From NCBI GenBank assembly GCA_905210855.1, contig CAJLYL010000008.1, positions 1 through 31,400 of the forward strand: a stretch of 31,400 nt of DNA. The letters are read 5' to 3'. The DNA comes from an uncultured Clostridia bacterium. Its GTDB lineage: Bacteria > Bacillota > Clostridia > UMGS1810. Position 1 is the first letter of the stretch. Every line of letters begins with the position of its first letter. The translations under genes were made by a program, and so were the position numbers. The notes below the pieces were generated by a model. The model saw nothing but the letters and a program-made list of their open reading frames with translations, was not told the DNA's origin and ran no database searches. This document shows positions 16,424 to 24,798 of the stretch, piece by piece.

Positions 16424-16452
16424 TTGACACATGACGGCAATTACATTATAAT
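16424..16452 (+). promoter_or_regulatory. Consensus sigma-A promoter of the RHS island
   Basis: TTGACA (16424-16429) and TATAAT (16447-16452) are exact consensus hexamers separated by the optimal 17 bp. The predicted start is near 16459, about 28 nt before the ATG at 16487. It would transcribe the secreted protein and probably the RHS gene 14 nt behind it. Confidence 0.88.
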
Positions 16453-16486
16453 GGAATTATAATAATATATGCGGAGGGCGAGAGTT

Positions 16487-17311
16487 ATGCGTAAATTCAC
16501 GGTTGGTTTGGGTGTGTTTGCAGTGAGCGTGTGCATGGTGTGTACAGCGTCGGCAAAAACGGTGTACAGTTCGTGGGTTACAAAGGAGATATTGAGAGGG
16601 CGCAGCGCCGATGACGCCTGCCATGCCACCGTGGCGGCAGGGTTGGCGAATATCGGTGCGATAGACCGTGTGTATCAGAAACACGAAAAATGCGGAAGCT
16701 GGGAAAAGGTTGCCGAGGCATACGGAATTAACCTTGAGTTGTTCTTAAATTCCGCTCAGGTTCAGAAGAGGGATATACCCGACGGCATATACAATGAAAT
16801 GAAGTCCGAAGGTATGACGGATGTTGATTGCTATAAATTCGCAATGGATGCTAGAAACTGGCAGGTTGACATAGAGACCGCATGGAAGGGCAAAAAGGAC
16901 GGAAAGACAGCAGAGGAAATTTATACTGAAAAAACCGAATTATCAACCAAAAAGGCACAGCTTGCGACGGATTTTGTGTTCGGGAAAATCACGGCGACAG
17001 ATTATACCGAGCGTATGAAAGAGATTATCGACGATATAGACTTAAAAGAGATTATGGATTATGCAAGGAGCGAACAGCTCGGCTGGATGAAGGTGCGCAA
17101 GGCAGGCTCGGGCATATCGGACGAGGAATTGCAGCAGGCGGAAAATGCCGGTGTGACAAACTTTTTTGACGCGTGCCGTCTGAAGGACACTGAGAGATTG
17201 CAGGGGCGCTCGTTTGCCGGTATGCTTGATAAAATCAAAAACGGAGCGAGCATTGACGAGGTAACAAAGCCGGATGTGACGGCGGCTGCAGATAAGGCGG
17301 ACATAGAATAG
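16487..17311 (+). CDS. Secreted protein of unknown function
   Basis: A 274-aa protein beginning MRKFTVGLGVFAVSVCMVCT with a signal peptide that likely ends after ASA (residue 23). The mature part is polar, rich in Lys, Glu and Ala and looks mainly helical, with three Cys in the mature region and no membrane segment or lipobox. I do not recognise a family. GGAGGGCG lies 7 nt before the ATG at 16487; an ATG at 16469 precedes that RBS and is rejected. It is the first gene after the consensus promoter and 14 nt upstream of the RHS gene, so it may be co-expressed with it. Its leader resembles that of the protein at 25253. Confidence 0.75.
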   Translation: MRKFTVGLGVFAVSVCMVCTASAKTVYSSWVTKEILRGRSADDACHATVAAGLANIGAIDRVYQKHEKCGSWEKVAEAYGINLELFLNSAQVQKRDIPDGIYNEMKSEGMTDVDCYKFAMDARNWQVDIETAWKGKKDGKTAEEIYTEKTELSTKKAQLATDFVFGKITATDYTERMKEIIDDIDLKEIMDYARSEQLGWMKVRKAGSGISDEELQQAENAGVTNFFDACRLKDTERLQGRSFAGMLDKIKNGASIDEVTKPDVTAAADKADIE

Positions 17312-17325
17312 AAAGCGAGCGGAGC

Positions 17326-17754
17326 ATGAAGATACACAGAGTTCTGATATTTCTTGCAATACTCTTGACAACGGTTTTGTCTGCCGGTGCCGAGACAAAA
17401 TCGGAGATAGATGATTACAACAACCTGTACTATCCGCAGTCGGTATATAACGGCGGAATTAATTCGTTTGATACCCAAAGTGCCGAGGCATATGTCAACC
17501 CTGCCACCGGAAGTGTGCACATAAGGGCAACCGATGTTGTTCTTCCGGGTGCCGGAGGGTTTGATTTGAGTATTACGAGGATATATAATTCACAAAACTC
17601 GGCGCTCTATGAGGGCTATCTGCATGAGACCGAGGAGGAGACATCCTACACATATTATACTGTCAGAGGGAAGAAAAAAGATTATAAGGTGTATATGGAC
17701 AACGCGGCAACCCAGACCATAACTGAAAATGTTTGCCTGAGTTCCGATTTTTGA
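17326..17754 (+). pseudogene. RHS/YD-repeat wall protein, N-terminal fragment
   Basis: The 142-aa frame starts with a clear signal peptide (MKIHRVLIFLAILLTTVLSA, cleavage near residue 22) and continues with YVNPATGSVHIRATDVVLPG and FDLSITRIYNSQ, the pattern that opens secreted RHS/WapA-like proteins. It stops at TGA 17752-17754. Reading one base back at the T run (17748-17752) continues as LKYLNSKNSLWMLNNTAEFEF and joins the long ORF at 17841, but meets an in-frame TAG at 17829-17831. It therefore appears to be the 5' part of one gene broken by a frameshift and a nonsense codon. A sequencing error could explain the first lesion, less easily both. Confidence 0.75.
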
Positions 17755-17840
17755 AGTACCTCAACAGCAAAAACTCACTTTGGATGCTTAACAATACCGC
17801 TGAGTTTGAGTTTGATTACAATTCCAATTAGAGCGAGGAA

Positions 17841-20800
17841 ATGCTCTTTACGTCAGCGTCCGCGGCACGTGAACTTGCCGATTATGTCAACTCAGAGCTG
17901 AATGAGATATCTGTCACATATCCGTACAGCAATATTCAGCTGCAACAGATTGACTATTGTGATTTTGAGGTTGTGACGAAAGAGGTTATTAAAAAATCTG
18001 TCGGCTGTTCCGACGGATTGCTCGATTACACCGCGTCGGAGAGATATTCAAGGCTCGGTATAGGCTGGGAATTTGATTTTCCGTATATAGAGAAGCGCTA
18101 CGGATATGATGACAGGGAGTATGAATATCTTCATTTCGGCGATAAGGGCACATATTTGATTGATTTTTCATCGGATTCTCCCGAAAATCACCTTGACGGC
18201 TATCCGCTTAACGATTTGAGCATTGCATACGATTCGAGCGTGATACATGACGGCATTAGGAGCGAATATGCCGCCGCCGAGAAGGACGGCACCCGTTATT
18301 GGTTCGGCAGCGACGGCAGATTGCTGATAAAAGAGGACAGATACGGCAACCGTATAAGCTTTTACTGCGGCACGGAGGTGTTTGCCGACGCATGGGGCAA
18401 CAACAGGGTGTGCCCGTATATAGAGAGGATAGTTGATTCCGTGGGACGTGAGGTTTTGTTTTCAACCGAGAACGACAGCGCGGCCGCCAGGACATACTAT
18501 ATGTCAATTTCAAATCCAAATGATGCCGAGGAAGTCCGCGTATGGGAATACTATCAGCAAAAAGTCAGCGTGAATGATATCGGAATATTGCAGTATCCCG
18601 AATGCAGACGGCTGCAAAAAGATAAGTGGGTGCTCAAAAACACGTATGACCCTGAGGGCAGGCGCACAATTTACAGCTATTCTTTCACGAAATCAAAGTT
18701 TTCGTTTTTGGACAGAAACAGAGCATTCCATACGGAGTATGCCGATGTCAGGGATTCATCAAAGGGAAATTCATATGTCACCAAGAGCAACATTGAGCAG
18801 TTTGCCGGTGCGCACAACGTATATGCCCTCGTAACAAGCGTCTCGAACACCGCCGGCAAGTGCTATGGTTTTGCCTACGGTCAGTTTGTGAAAAACTGCA
18901 CTTCGCAGGGGTCAATGATTTTTGCAAAGGCATATTTGTCCTACGAAGAGTCGGTTGTGTACGCCGACGGCGATTTTGCCGATATGAACAGGAGAACTTA
19001 TCTGTATGATATTAACGGGGTCGGAGAATATGACGGCTACATATCGCACAGATATGAGGACAGGATAAACTCGGGGTATAACTATGCCGTAAAGGTTACT
19101 GACGCCAATATGCCGGACAATAAGTATTCGTACAGGGTATACAGCTATTCGTATGTAGGTGCTGACAGAGACAAAACCATACTTTTGGCTTCGCTTGATG
19201 ACAGGGGCAGTGATCACAGATTTGTGACCGATTACAGCTATGACAGCACGCTCAAGCTGCCTTTGCAGATTGTGCAAAGGAGCTATGATGCGCCGGATTC
19301 GCCTGTTGGCATGACAAAATCTGTCTCGTATACATATGATGCCGGCAAGTACGGCGATGTGCTCAGCGAAACCCCAAACGGCGACAGCAACAGAACCGTG
19401 ACATATACCTACAACGCGGATTATCATTTCCCCACAAGCCGTGTATACAGGCAGTCGGCAGATAGGGAGATAAAATATGAGTATGTGCCGTCGGCAGATG
19501 GGAAAAACGTTGAATATATCAACATTTACGAAAACAGTGTGCTGAAAAACAAGGTGCATTATTCGCATGACTCATACGGGAATATCATTGTCAAAAAAGA
19601 ATTTGCCGGCGATTTTGCCGATTATACCGAGACGGATTATTCATATCAAAACGGAGCTGAACTGACGGCGGAAACCTCAAAAAACATTACGGATAATGAC
19701 GGCGCGGCATTCGATGTTACGGTGACCGCGGCATACGACTATGCCGACAGGCAGACAAAAACGATAGATGTCATGGGCAATTCAACACGTATCGAGTATG
19801 ATGCATACGGCAGAAAAATCAAGGAATATGACGCCGACAATTACGCCGCCGAGTATAAATACGACAAGCTCGGCAGAATGATTGAGCAGCGAACCCCCAT
19901 TGAAGAAAAGAACGGCACGGTGTATTATGCCGTAAAAAAGATGTGGTATGACAAGGTCGGCAGTCTCACCAAAGAGAGAGTATACACAAATGCCTCCGGC
20001 GCGGCGGAGAAGTATAGTGATGTTGAGTATGCTTATGACAACCGCAGCCGCCTTGTCATGACAAAAGCAAATGACGGATACAGGAATAACTATGTGCAGA
20101 ATTATTATGACCCGACGGGCAATTTGCTGAGGGTGTATACCGGTTTGTTACAGCCGCTCACGATTAACGGATGTGACGATGTCACCGGCGGCGGAGACAG
20201 CAACTACGCCGTCATCAAATATGTTTATGACAGGCTCGGCAGAGTGACGGAGATAACGGATGCCCTCGGGCAGAGCGAAACTAAAACCTATGACAATGCG
20301 AGCGGACTTATGACCGCTTCGACAGACAGGAAAGGACAAACCTTTGTTTACGGCTACGACGGGTTGTGCAGACTGAAATCAAAGTCCATGGCGGACGGCA
20401 CGAATGCCGAAATAAAGGTATACAACGCAATCGGAAAAATCCATTCGCTGCAAAACGGCACTTCAACAATTAATTACACCTACAATGCCAAAGGATTGCC
20501 GGCAAGCGAGAGCGACACGTCAACGGGAACGACCAAGCTGTTTGATTACGACTCGGACGGCAACCGCACGTCATTCACTTTGATTAAAGACGGTCAGACG
20601 AAAATGCAGCAGACGTATGCATATGACAAAATGAACCGTTTGATAACCGTCAGTGAAAACGGCGCGGTCATTGCCTCGTATGCGTATGACGGCAAATCTA
20701 ACAGAACGCGGATGATAAGCGGCGGAGTAACGACAGATTATACGTACAACATCGGCAATCTGCTCACATCGCAGACGAGCGGAGACAAGCTGACCGAGGA

Positions 20801-22331
20801 GTATGCCTATTACCTGAACGGCAACATAAAAACCAAAACAGTGAACGGCGAAGTGACGACATATCGTTATGACGGCATGAACAGGCTGTCAAACGAAAAC
20901 GGCACGGAATATTTCTTTGATAATTTCGGCAACAGACTTGCCATGCTGACCGATGACGCGGCAGTGGATTATGAATACGACCTTAATAACAGGCTTGTAA
21001 AGATAACAGAGTACGGCGATGATTATGTAACCAAGACTGTCTCTATGTTCTATGACAGGAACGGCAACCTGATAAGCAAGGCGGTCATGACTAACAAGAG
21101 GTTCGGCGAGGATGTGAGCGGCGACTACACCGTTTCGCAAAATTCGGACGAAAATGTTGCGCTTTATGAGTATAACTGTTATAATCAGCTTACGGGAGCT
21201 GACACGGGAGGTGTAATGTCACGTTACACATATTTGCCGGACGGCATGAGGGCGGCAAAAACGGTGGGCGGCAATACGACAGCTTTTGTGTATGACAACT
21301 CAAATATCGTTGCGGAGATTACCGCAGACGGAATGAATAAGTATTTGCGCGGCGCCGAGCTGATTAAAAACGGCGACGGCATATACTATGTTATCAATGG
21401 CATGGGAGACGCGGCGATGCTGCTCAATCCCGACGGAAACGCCGCTGCAAGTTACGTCTTTGACGCATACGGAGTTCAAATAAGCGGCGGTGACGTTTAC
21501 AATCCTTTGGGATATCGCGGCGAATATACCGATTCCGAGAGCGGACTGATATATCTGCGCGCAAGGATGTATGACCCTGCGACGGGCAGATTCCTGACTG
21601 AAGATCCGGCACATGACGGAGATAATTGGTATGTGTATTGTTCGAATAATCCGATAGTGTTTGTTGATCCTACGGGGTTCATTAGAATTCCTGGGTATGT
21701 TAATGGAGTCTGGTCAGAAAATCCGGATGCACAAGAATTTGGAGAGGATTCAGTGGTATACAGCTCCCTATGTACATTAGGCGATATGTGGATGACTAGA
21801 ACTGATAACAGGGCAGATATTTCAAATTTGGCTGAACAGGTAAGAAGGTTTGCACGCCAAAAGACATTTAATGCAAAGTTGAGCTTAATAATGAAATTCG
21901 CGCCGGCAAGCGCTAATTCAACGGATTTGGTTATTTTAGCCGGAGATTCGGACAAGGCATTTTTTGCTTCAAGTGATATGAAAACAGCGCAGAAATATGC
22001 AGATTTGATTTATGGTAAAGACTCGGACGGAAGTCAGCATAATGCCTTAAAACATACAATGTGGAACGCACTAATGACTGACAGATATGGAGCTGAGTAC
22101 GCAAAAATGATAGCAAATTCACATGAGTTCGGTGCTGTTGAAAATCTTAAGCAGGATCAATTACAACAAGATTTAATGAATATGGATTTATGGAATAATT
22201 CGATTGGACGATCTTTAGGTGAGTCATTCAAAAAAAGTCATTGGTATGGCAATTATAAAGATGAGCTTGCATGGGAAATTGTAAGGCAAATCAATGATAA
22301 AAAAATTTGGGTTGTAAACTGGACTGAATAA
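17841..22331 (+). CDS. RHS/YD-repeat polymorphic toxin, main part
   Basis: An uninterrupted 1496-aa frame of tyrosine-rich YD repeats (for example YDSDGNRTS, YAYDGKSNRTR, YDGMNRL) forming the RHS shell, followed by the RHS core YDPATGRFLTEDP near residue 1243 and ending DPTGF near 1277. The last ~219 residues are an unrelated, AT-rich tip with HNALKHTMWNALMTDRYG (H1400, H1405) and MDLWNNSIGR; this pattern recalls the tip domain I know as DUF6973, from memory only. RHS shells encapsulate such tips and release them as toxins. The ATG at 17841 has a poorly spaced RBS and no signal peptide, because the real N-terminus lies at 17326. Whether any product is made depends on the two upstream lesions. 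Confidence 0.85.
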   Translation: MLFTSASAARELADYVNSELNEISVTYPYSNIQLQQIDYCDFEVVTKEVIKKSVGCSDGLLDYTASERYSRLGIGWEFDFPYIEKRYGYDDREYEYLHFGDKGTYLIDFSSDSPENHLDGYPLNDLSIAYDSSVIHDGIRSEYAAAEKDGTRYWFGSDGRLLIKEDRYGNRISFYCGTEVFADAWGNNRVCPYIERIVDSVGREVLFSTENDSAAARTYYMSISNPNDAEEVRVWEYYQQKVSVNDIGILQYPECRRLQKDKWVLKNTYDPEGRRTIYSYSFTKSKFSFLDRNRAFHTEYADVRDSSKGNSYVTKSNIEQFAGAHNVYALVTSVSNTAGKCYGFAYGQFVKNCTSQGSMIFAKAYLSYEESVVYADGDFADMNRRTYLYDINGVGEYDGYISHRYEDRINSGYNYAVKVTDANMPDNKYSYRVYSYSYVGADRDKTILLASLDDRGSDHRFVTDYSYDSTLKLPLQIVQRSYDAPDSPVGMTKSVSYTYDAGKYGDVLSETPNGDSNRTVTYTYNADYHFPTSRVYRQSADREIKYEYVPSADGKNVEYINIYENSVLKNKVHYSHDSYGNIIVKKEFAGDFADYTETDYSYQNGAELTAETSKNITDNDGAAFDVTVTAAYDYADRQTKTIDVMGNSTRIEYDAYGRKIKEYDADNYAAEYKYDKLGRMIEQRTPIEEKNGTVYYAVKKMWYDKVGSLTKERVYTNASGAAEKYSDVEYAYDNRSRLVMTKANDGYRNNYVQNYYDPTGNLLRVYTGLLQPLTINGCDDVTGGGDSNYAVIKYVYDRLGRVTEITDALGQSETKTYDNASGLMTASTDRKGQTFVYGYDGLCRLKSKSMADGTNAEIKVYNAIGKIHSLQNGTSTINYTYNAKGLPASESDTSTGTTKLFDYDSDGNRTSFTLIKDGQTKMQQTYAYDKMNRLITVSENGAVIASYAYDGKSNRTRMISGGVTTDYTYNIGNLLTSQTSGDKLTEEYAYYLNGNIKTKTVNGEVTTYRYDGMNRLSNENGTEYFFDNFGNRLAMLTDDAAVDYEYDLNNRLVKITEYGDDYVTKTVSMFYDRNGNLISKAVMTNKRFGEDVSGDYTVSQNSDENVALYEYNCYNQLTGADTGGVMSRYTYLPDGMRAAKTVGGNTTAFVYDNSNIVAEITADGMNKYLRGAELIKNGDGIYYVINGMGDAAMLLNPDGNAAASYVFDAYGVQISGGDVYNPLGYRGEYTDSESGLIYLRARMYDPATGRFLTEDPAHDGDNWYVYCSNNPIVFVDPTGFIRIPGYVNGVWSENPDAQEFGEDSVVYSSLCTLGDMWMTRTDNRADISNLAEQVRRFARQKTFNAKLSLIMKFAPASANSTDLVILAGDSDKAFFASSDMKTAQKYADLIYGKDSDGSQHNALKHTMWNALMTDRYGAEYAKMIANSHEFGAVENLKQDQLQQDLMNMDLWNNSIGRSLGESFKKSHWYGNYKDELAWEIVRQINDKKIWVVNWTE
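21254..21641 (+). repeat. 388-bp direct repeat, copy 1 (RHS core)
   Basis: This stretch recurs at 23025-23412 with only two differences (21599 T/C, synonymous; 21634 T/C, Val to Ala). It encodes the last YD repeats and the RHS core up to the point where the toxin tip begins. Sequence identity stops abruptly at the tip boundary, which marks the recombination edge. Confidence 0.95.
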
Positions 22332-22355
22332 CTTGTATGTATGGAGATGAATCTA

Positions 22356-22862
22356 ATGGGTAAAAGAATTGCATTGATAGTATTATTGTCATCAGTTATA
22401 GTTGCTCTGTTGTGGATTTGGATCAGTTTTCCGATTGTGGGAAATGATTATAGAAGAGATGTATATTCAATAATAGTATTTAATAACACCGATGATGATG
22501 TTTTCAATATATCAATATTCGTTGGTGAAGATTCAAATAGTGCTGAATCAACTACTCGGATAGCAAGTATTGAGAAAATTTCACCTAACGAATATAAAAA
22601 AGTTAACATTGATACATCTGATCCCCCACCTGAGTGGCAAACACCATATAATGTGTTCGTTAAAATGGATAATAGAACATATATGGATACGGCTGGATAT
22701 TTTGGTATAAAAACCGGTGGGATGGCGTTATTTTATGCAAATTATACAGGTAACGATGTTATCCTACAACGCATTTTTGAACATGACAGGAGATATAAAA
22801 GTGTTTACAGAAAGCATTTGAGAAACCAGGATCTTATGTCGTGGCATAAGCGAATATTCTGA
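22356..22862 (+). CDS. Putative immunity protein for tip 1, membrane-anchored
   Basis: A 168-aa protein starting MGKRIALIVLLSSVIVALLW, one N-terminal membrane segment followed by an acidic, beta-looking domain that would face outward. No family recognised. It lies 24 nt behind the RHS tip and is as AT-rich as the tip, the usual position of a cognate immunity gene. The ATG at 22356 has TGGAGATGA at proper spacing; ATGs at 22341 and 22347 precede or overlap that RBS. Its last codons run into sequence that in another frame reads as RHS (EYSDAFGN), so the C-terminus may have been altered when the second cassette was joined. Confidence 0.6.
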   Translation: MGKRIALIVLLSSVIVALLWIWISFPIVGNDYRRDVYSIIVFNNTDDDVFNISIFVGEDSNSAESTTRIASIEKISPNEYKKVNIDTSDPPPEWQTPYNVFVKMDNRTYMDTAGYFGIKTGGMALFYANYTGNDVILQRIFEHDRRYKSVYRKHLRNQDLMSWHKRIF

Positions 22863-24051
22863 TGCCTTCGGAAACAAAATCAAGACGGAAAACGGCACGG
22901 ATTTTGAAACGTATACGCATGATTACCGCGGCAATGTGCTGACTGTCAAGTCCGCACGGGCAAACAGTGAAGCCTGGTCGGGCAATTCCGTCACGGCATA
23001 CGAATACGACTATGCCGACAGGCAGGCAAAAACGGTGGGCGGCAATACGACAGCTTTTGTGTATGACAACTCAAATATCGTTGCGGAGATTACCGCAGAC
23101 GGAATGAATAAGTATTTGCGCGGCGCCGAGCTGATTAAAAACGGCGACGGCATATACTATGTTATCAATGGCATGGGAGACGCGGCGATGCTGCTCAATC
23201 CCGACGGAAACGCCGCTGCAAGTTACGTCTTTGACGCATACGGAGTTCAAATAAGCGGCGGTGACGTTTACAATCCTTTGGGATATCGCGGCGAATATAC
23301 CGATTCCGAGAGCGGACTGATATATCTGCGCGCAAGGATGTATGACCCTGCGACGGGCAGATTCCTGACCGAAGATCCGGCACATGACGGAGATAATTGG
23401 TATGCGTATTGTGATGGTGATCCGGTTAATAGATTGGACAGTAGTGGAGAAAATTGGTTTAGCGACCTCGCAAGGGATACAATACAATCTCAAAAGCAGG
23501 CAGAAATGGCAAAAAATAAGGCTCTTGATGAGGCGCAAAAAAATATGCAACGTGGTTTTTGGAAAACAGGCTCACAAAAATATTTGCGAGAGAATAGAGG
23601 ATTCTTGACATCGGCTTGGATGCTTGAACATTCACTTCAAGATAATCCGACCGATATCTGGAGAGGAAATGATTCCAGAATAGCATATCTAATAAATAAT
23701 GATGAGTCTTACTTGAAAAAACTTGATGCAGCTATATCAAACTCAAGCAATGGTCGGATTTCTGGACCTCTTGATAATATAAGTTTTGAAAATGGAGATT
23801 TGTATTACTCAATTCACGCGGCAACGATTTATGTTGATGGCTACAAACAAGATAATGGAAAATGGTTGGTTAAATCTACAATGACGGATAGATATGATTT
23901 CACAGTAATACAGTCATTAATGAGTCAAGACGGAACATTTTCGAATACGATTAGGTTAGGTACAATAGCAAATGACGCAGCGGTAATTTCCCAAGCGTTG
24001 GGAGCAATAAACGCGTATAATGTTTATGTGGAATTTTATACAACGAGGTGA
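22861..24051 (+). pseudogene. Orphan RHS C-terminal cassette with toxin tip 2
   Basis: A ~397-codon open frame without its own RHS N-terminus, signal peptide or credible start; the only early start is GTG 22936 without an RBS. It begins in YD-repeat sequence (DAFGNKIKTENGTDFETYTHD), passes through EYDYADRQAKTVGG into the 388-bp repeat, and reaches LDSSGENW, after which a new ~200-residue tip begins. The tip (FENGDLYYSIHAATIYVDGY, KSTMTDRYDFTVIQ, ending YNVYVEFYTTR) is not one I can name. It fits a displaced tip cassette kept as a reservoir for recombination with the upstream gene, or a remnant of a second RHS gene. Expression alone would not give an exported toxin. Confidence 0.75.
23025..23412 (+). 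repeat. 388-bp direct repeat, copy 2 (orphan cassette)
   Basis: Second copy of 21254-21641, offset by exactly 1771 bp. Recombination between the two copies would delete tip 1 and its immunity gene and place tip 2 on the full-length RHS shell, in frame. Confidence 0.95.
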
Positions 24052-24055
24052 TACT

Positions 24056-24598
24056 ATGAATAACAAATACTTTTGGATAGCTTTGCCTTTGATATCATTA
24101 TTAATAATTATTCTTAATTCCGAGAGAATAGTTGATTTTGCGACGGACGGATTTTGGACAATTATCGGCAATCAGCTGGATAAGGAAGAGGCGGAACGTG
24201 AAGAAAAGATTGCAAGAGGTGAAATAGTGCGCGGAAAGGATACGGTAATTATATGGGAAAATAAATATGTAATTTATCATGTGGATTATGGGAAATCATT
24301 GTTTTTGCACAACGGTGACACGGAAGAATTGATTCTTAAAGGAATAAAAAAATATAAGATTAAGAATGACAGATTATATGTTTGGGCTGATGAGGGATAT
24401 GCCGTCATTGACAGAGATAATATTTGTAAAGTCTTTATAACTATTCCGAATGAGGCGTTTGTGAAAGGATATTCGATAGATTACAACGGAGATAAAATTT
24501 ATAATTCAACAAAAGTGGAAAGTCAGTACATTGAATATCTGTCAGATTATTCTGAATTTAACGATGATGAAAAAAACATATTTAATAAACTAAGGTAA
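24056..24598 (+). CDS. Putative immunity protein for tip 2, membrane-anchored
   Basis: A 180-aa protein starting MNNKYFWIALPLISLLIIIL, again a single N-terminal membrane segment, followed by a charged region (KEEAEREEKIARGE) and a beta-rich C-terminal part. No family recognised. It starts 4 nt after the tip-2 stop with GAGGTG (24043-24048) as RBS, so it is tightly coupled to that cassette. Unrelated in sequence to the 22356 product but with the same architecture, which suggests both antagonists act at the membrane or envelope. Confidence 0.6.
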   Translation: MNNKYFWIALPLISLLIIILNSERIVDFATDGFWTIIGNQLDKEEAEREEKIARGEIVRGKDTVIIWENKYVIYHVDYGKSLFLHNGDTEELILKGIKKYKIKNDRLYVWADEGYAVIDRDNICKVFITIPNEAFVKGYSIDYNGDKIYNSTKVESQYIEYLSDYSEFNDDEKNIFNKLR

Positions 24599-24608
24599 TG
24601 CGGAATAC

Positions 24609-24731
24609 ATGGTTGTTTCCGGCATTGTTGCATTATTAGTTTTCTTTGTGATGCTGATAACGGTTCTGAGGTCTATAAAAAACACAAGCTTTTTTGACAT
24701 AATTGTTTTATTGTTAAATATGAGTACATAG
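24609..24731 (+). CDS. Small hydrophobic ORF, possible remnant
   Basis: A 40-codon frame, MVVSGIVALLVFFVMLITVL followed by a short basic and hydrophobic tail, would make one or two membrane helices. The RBS is poor. It follows the tip-2 immunity gene by 10 nt and could be a small accessory gene or the remains of another immunity protein. Evidence for expression is weak. Confidence 0.25.
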   Translation: MVVSGIVALLVFFVMLITVLRSIKNTSFFDIIVLLLNMST

Positions 24732-24798
24732 TGTACTACATTAGATTTTTAATGAAACAGTAAATTTCAAAAGAAAAATTAGTGAGGTTTGAAGCGCC

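Noticed and set aside
17748..17760. Programmed -1 frameshifting as the normal mode of RHS expression
   Set aside because: The T5 run before TGA is compatible with a -1 slip, but the TAG at 17829 in the resulting frame would still end translation.
21300..23550. Minus-strand frames inside the RHS genes (for example 21300-21614 and 23071-23550)
   Set aside because: They are near-copies only because they are antisense to the 388-bp repeat; no RBS or domain supports them.
24694..24720. Possible promoter TTGACA with TAAATA before the 24799 gene
   Set aside because: The spacing is 15 bp with a weak -10 box; other spacings give poorer hexamers.
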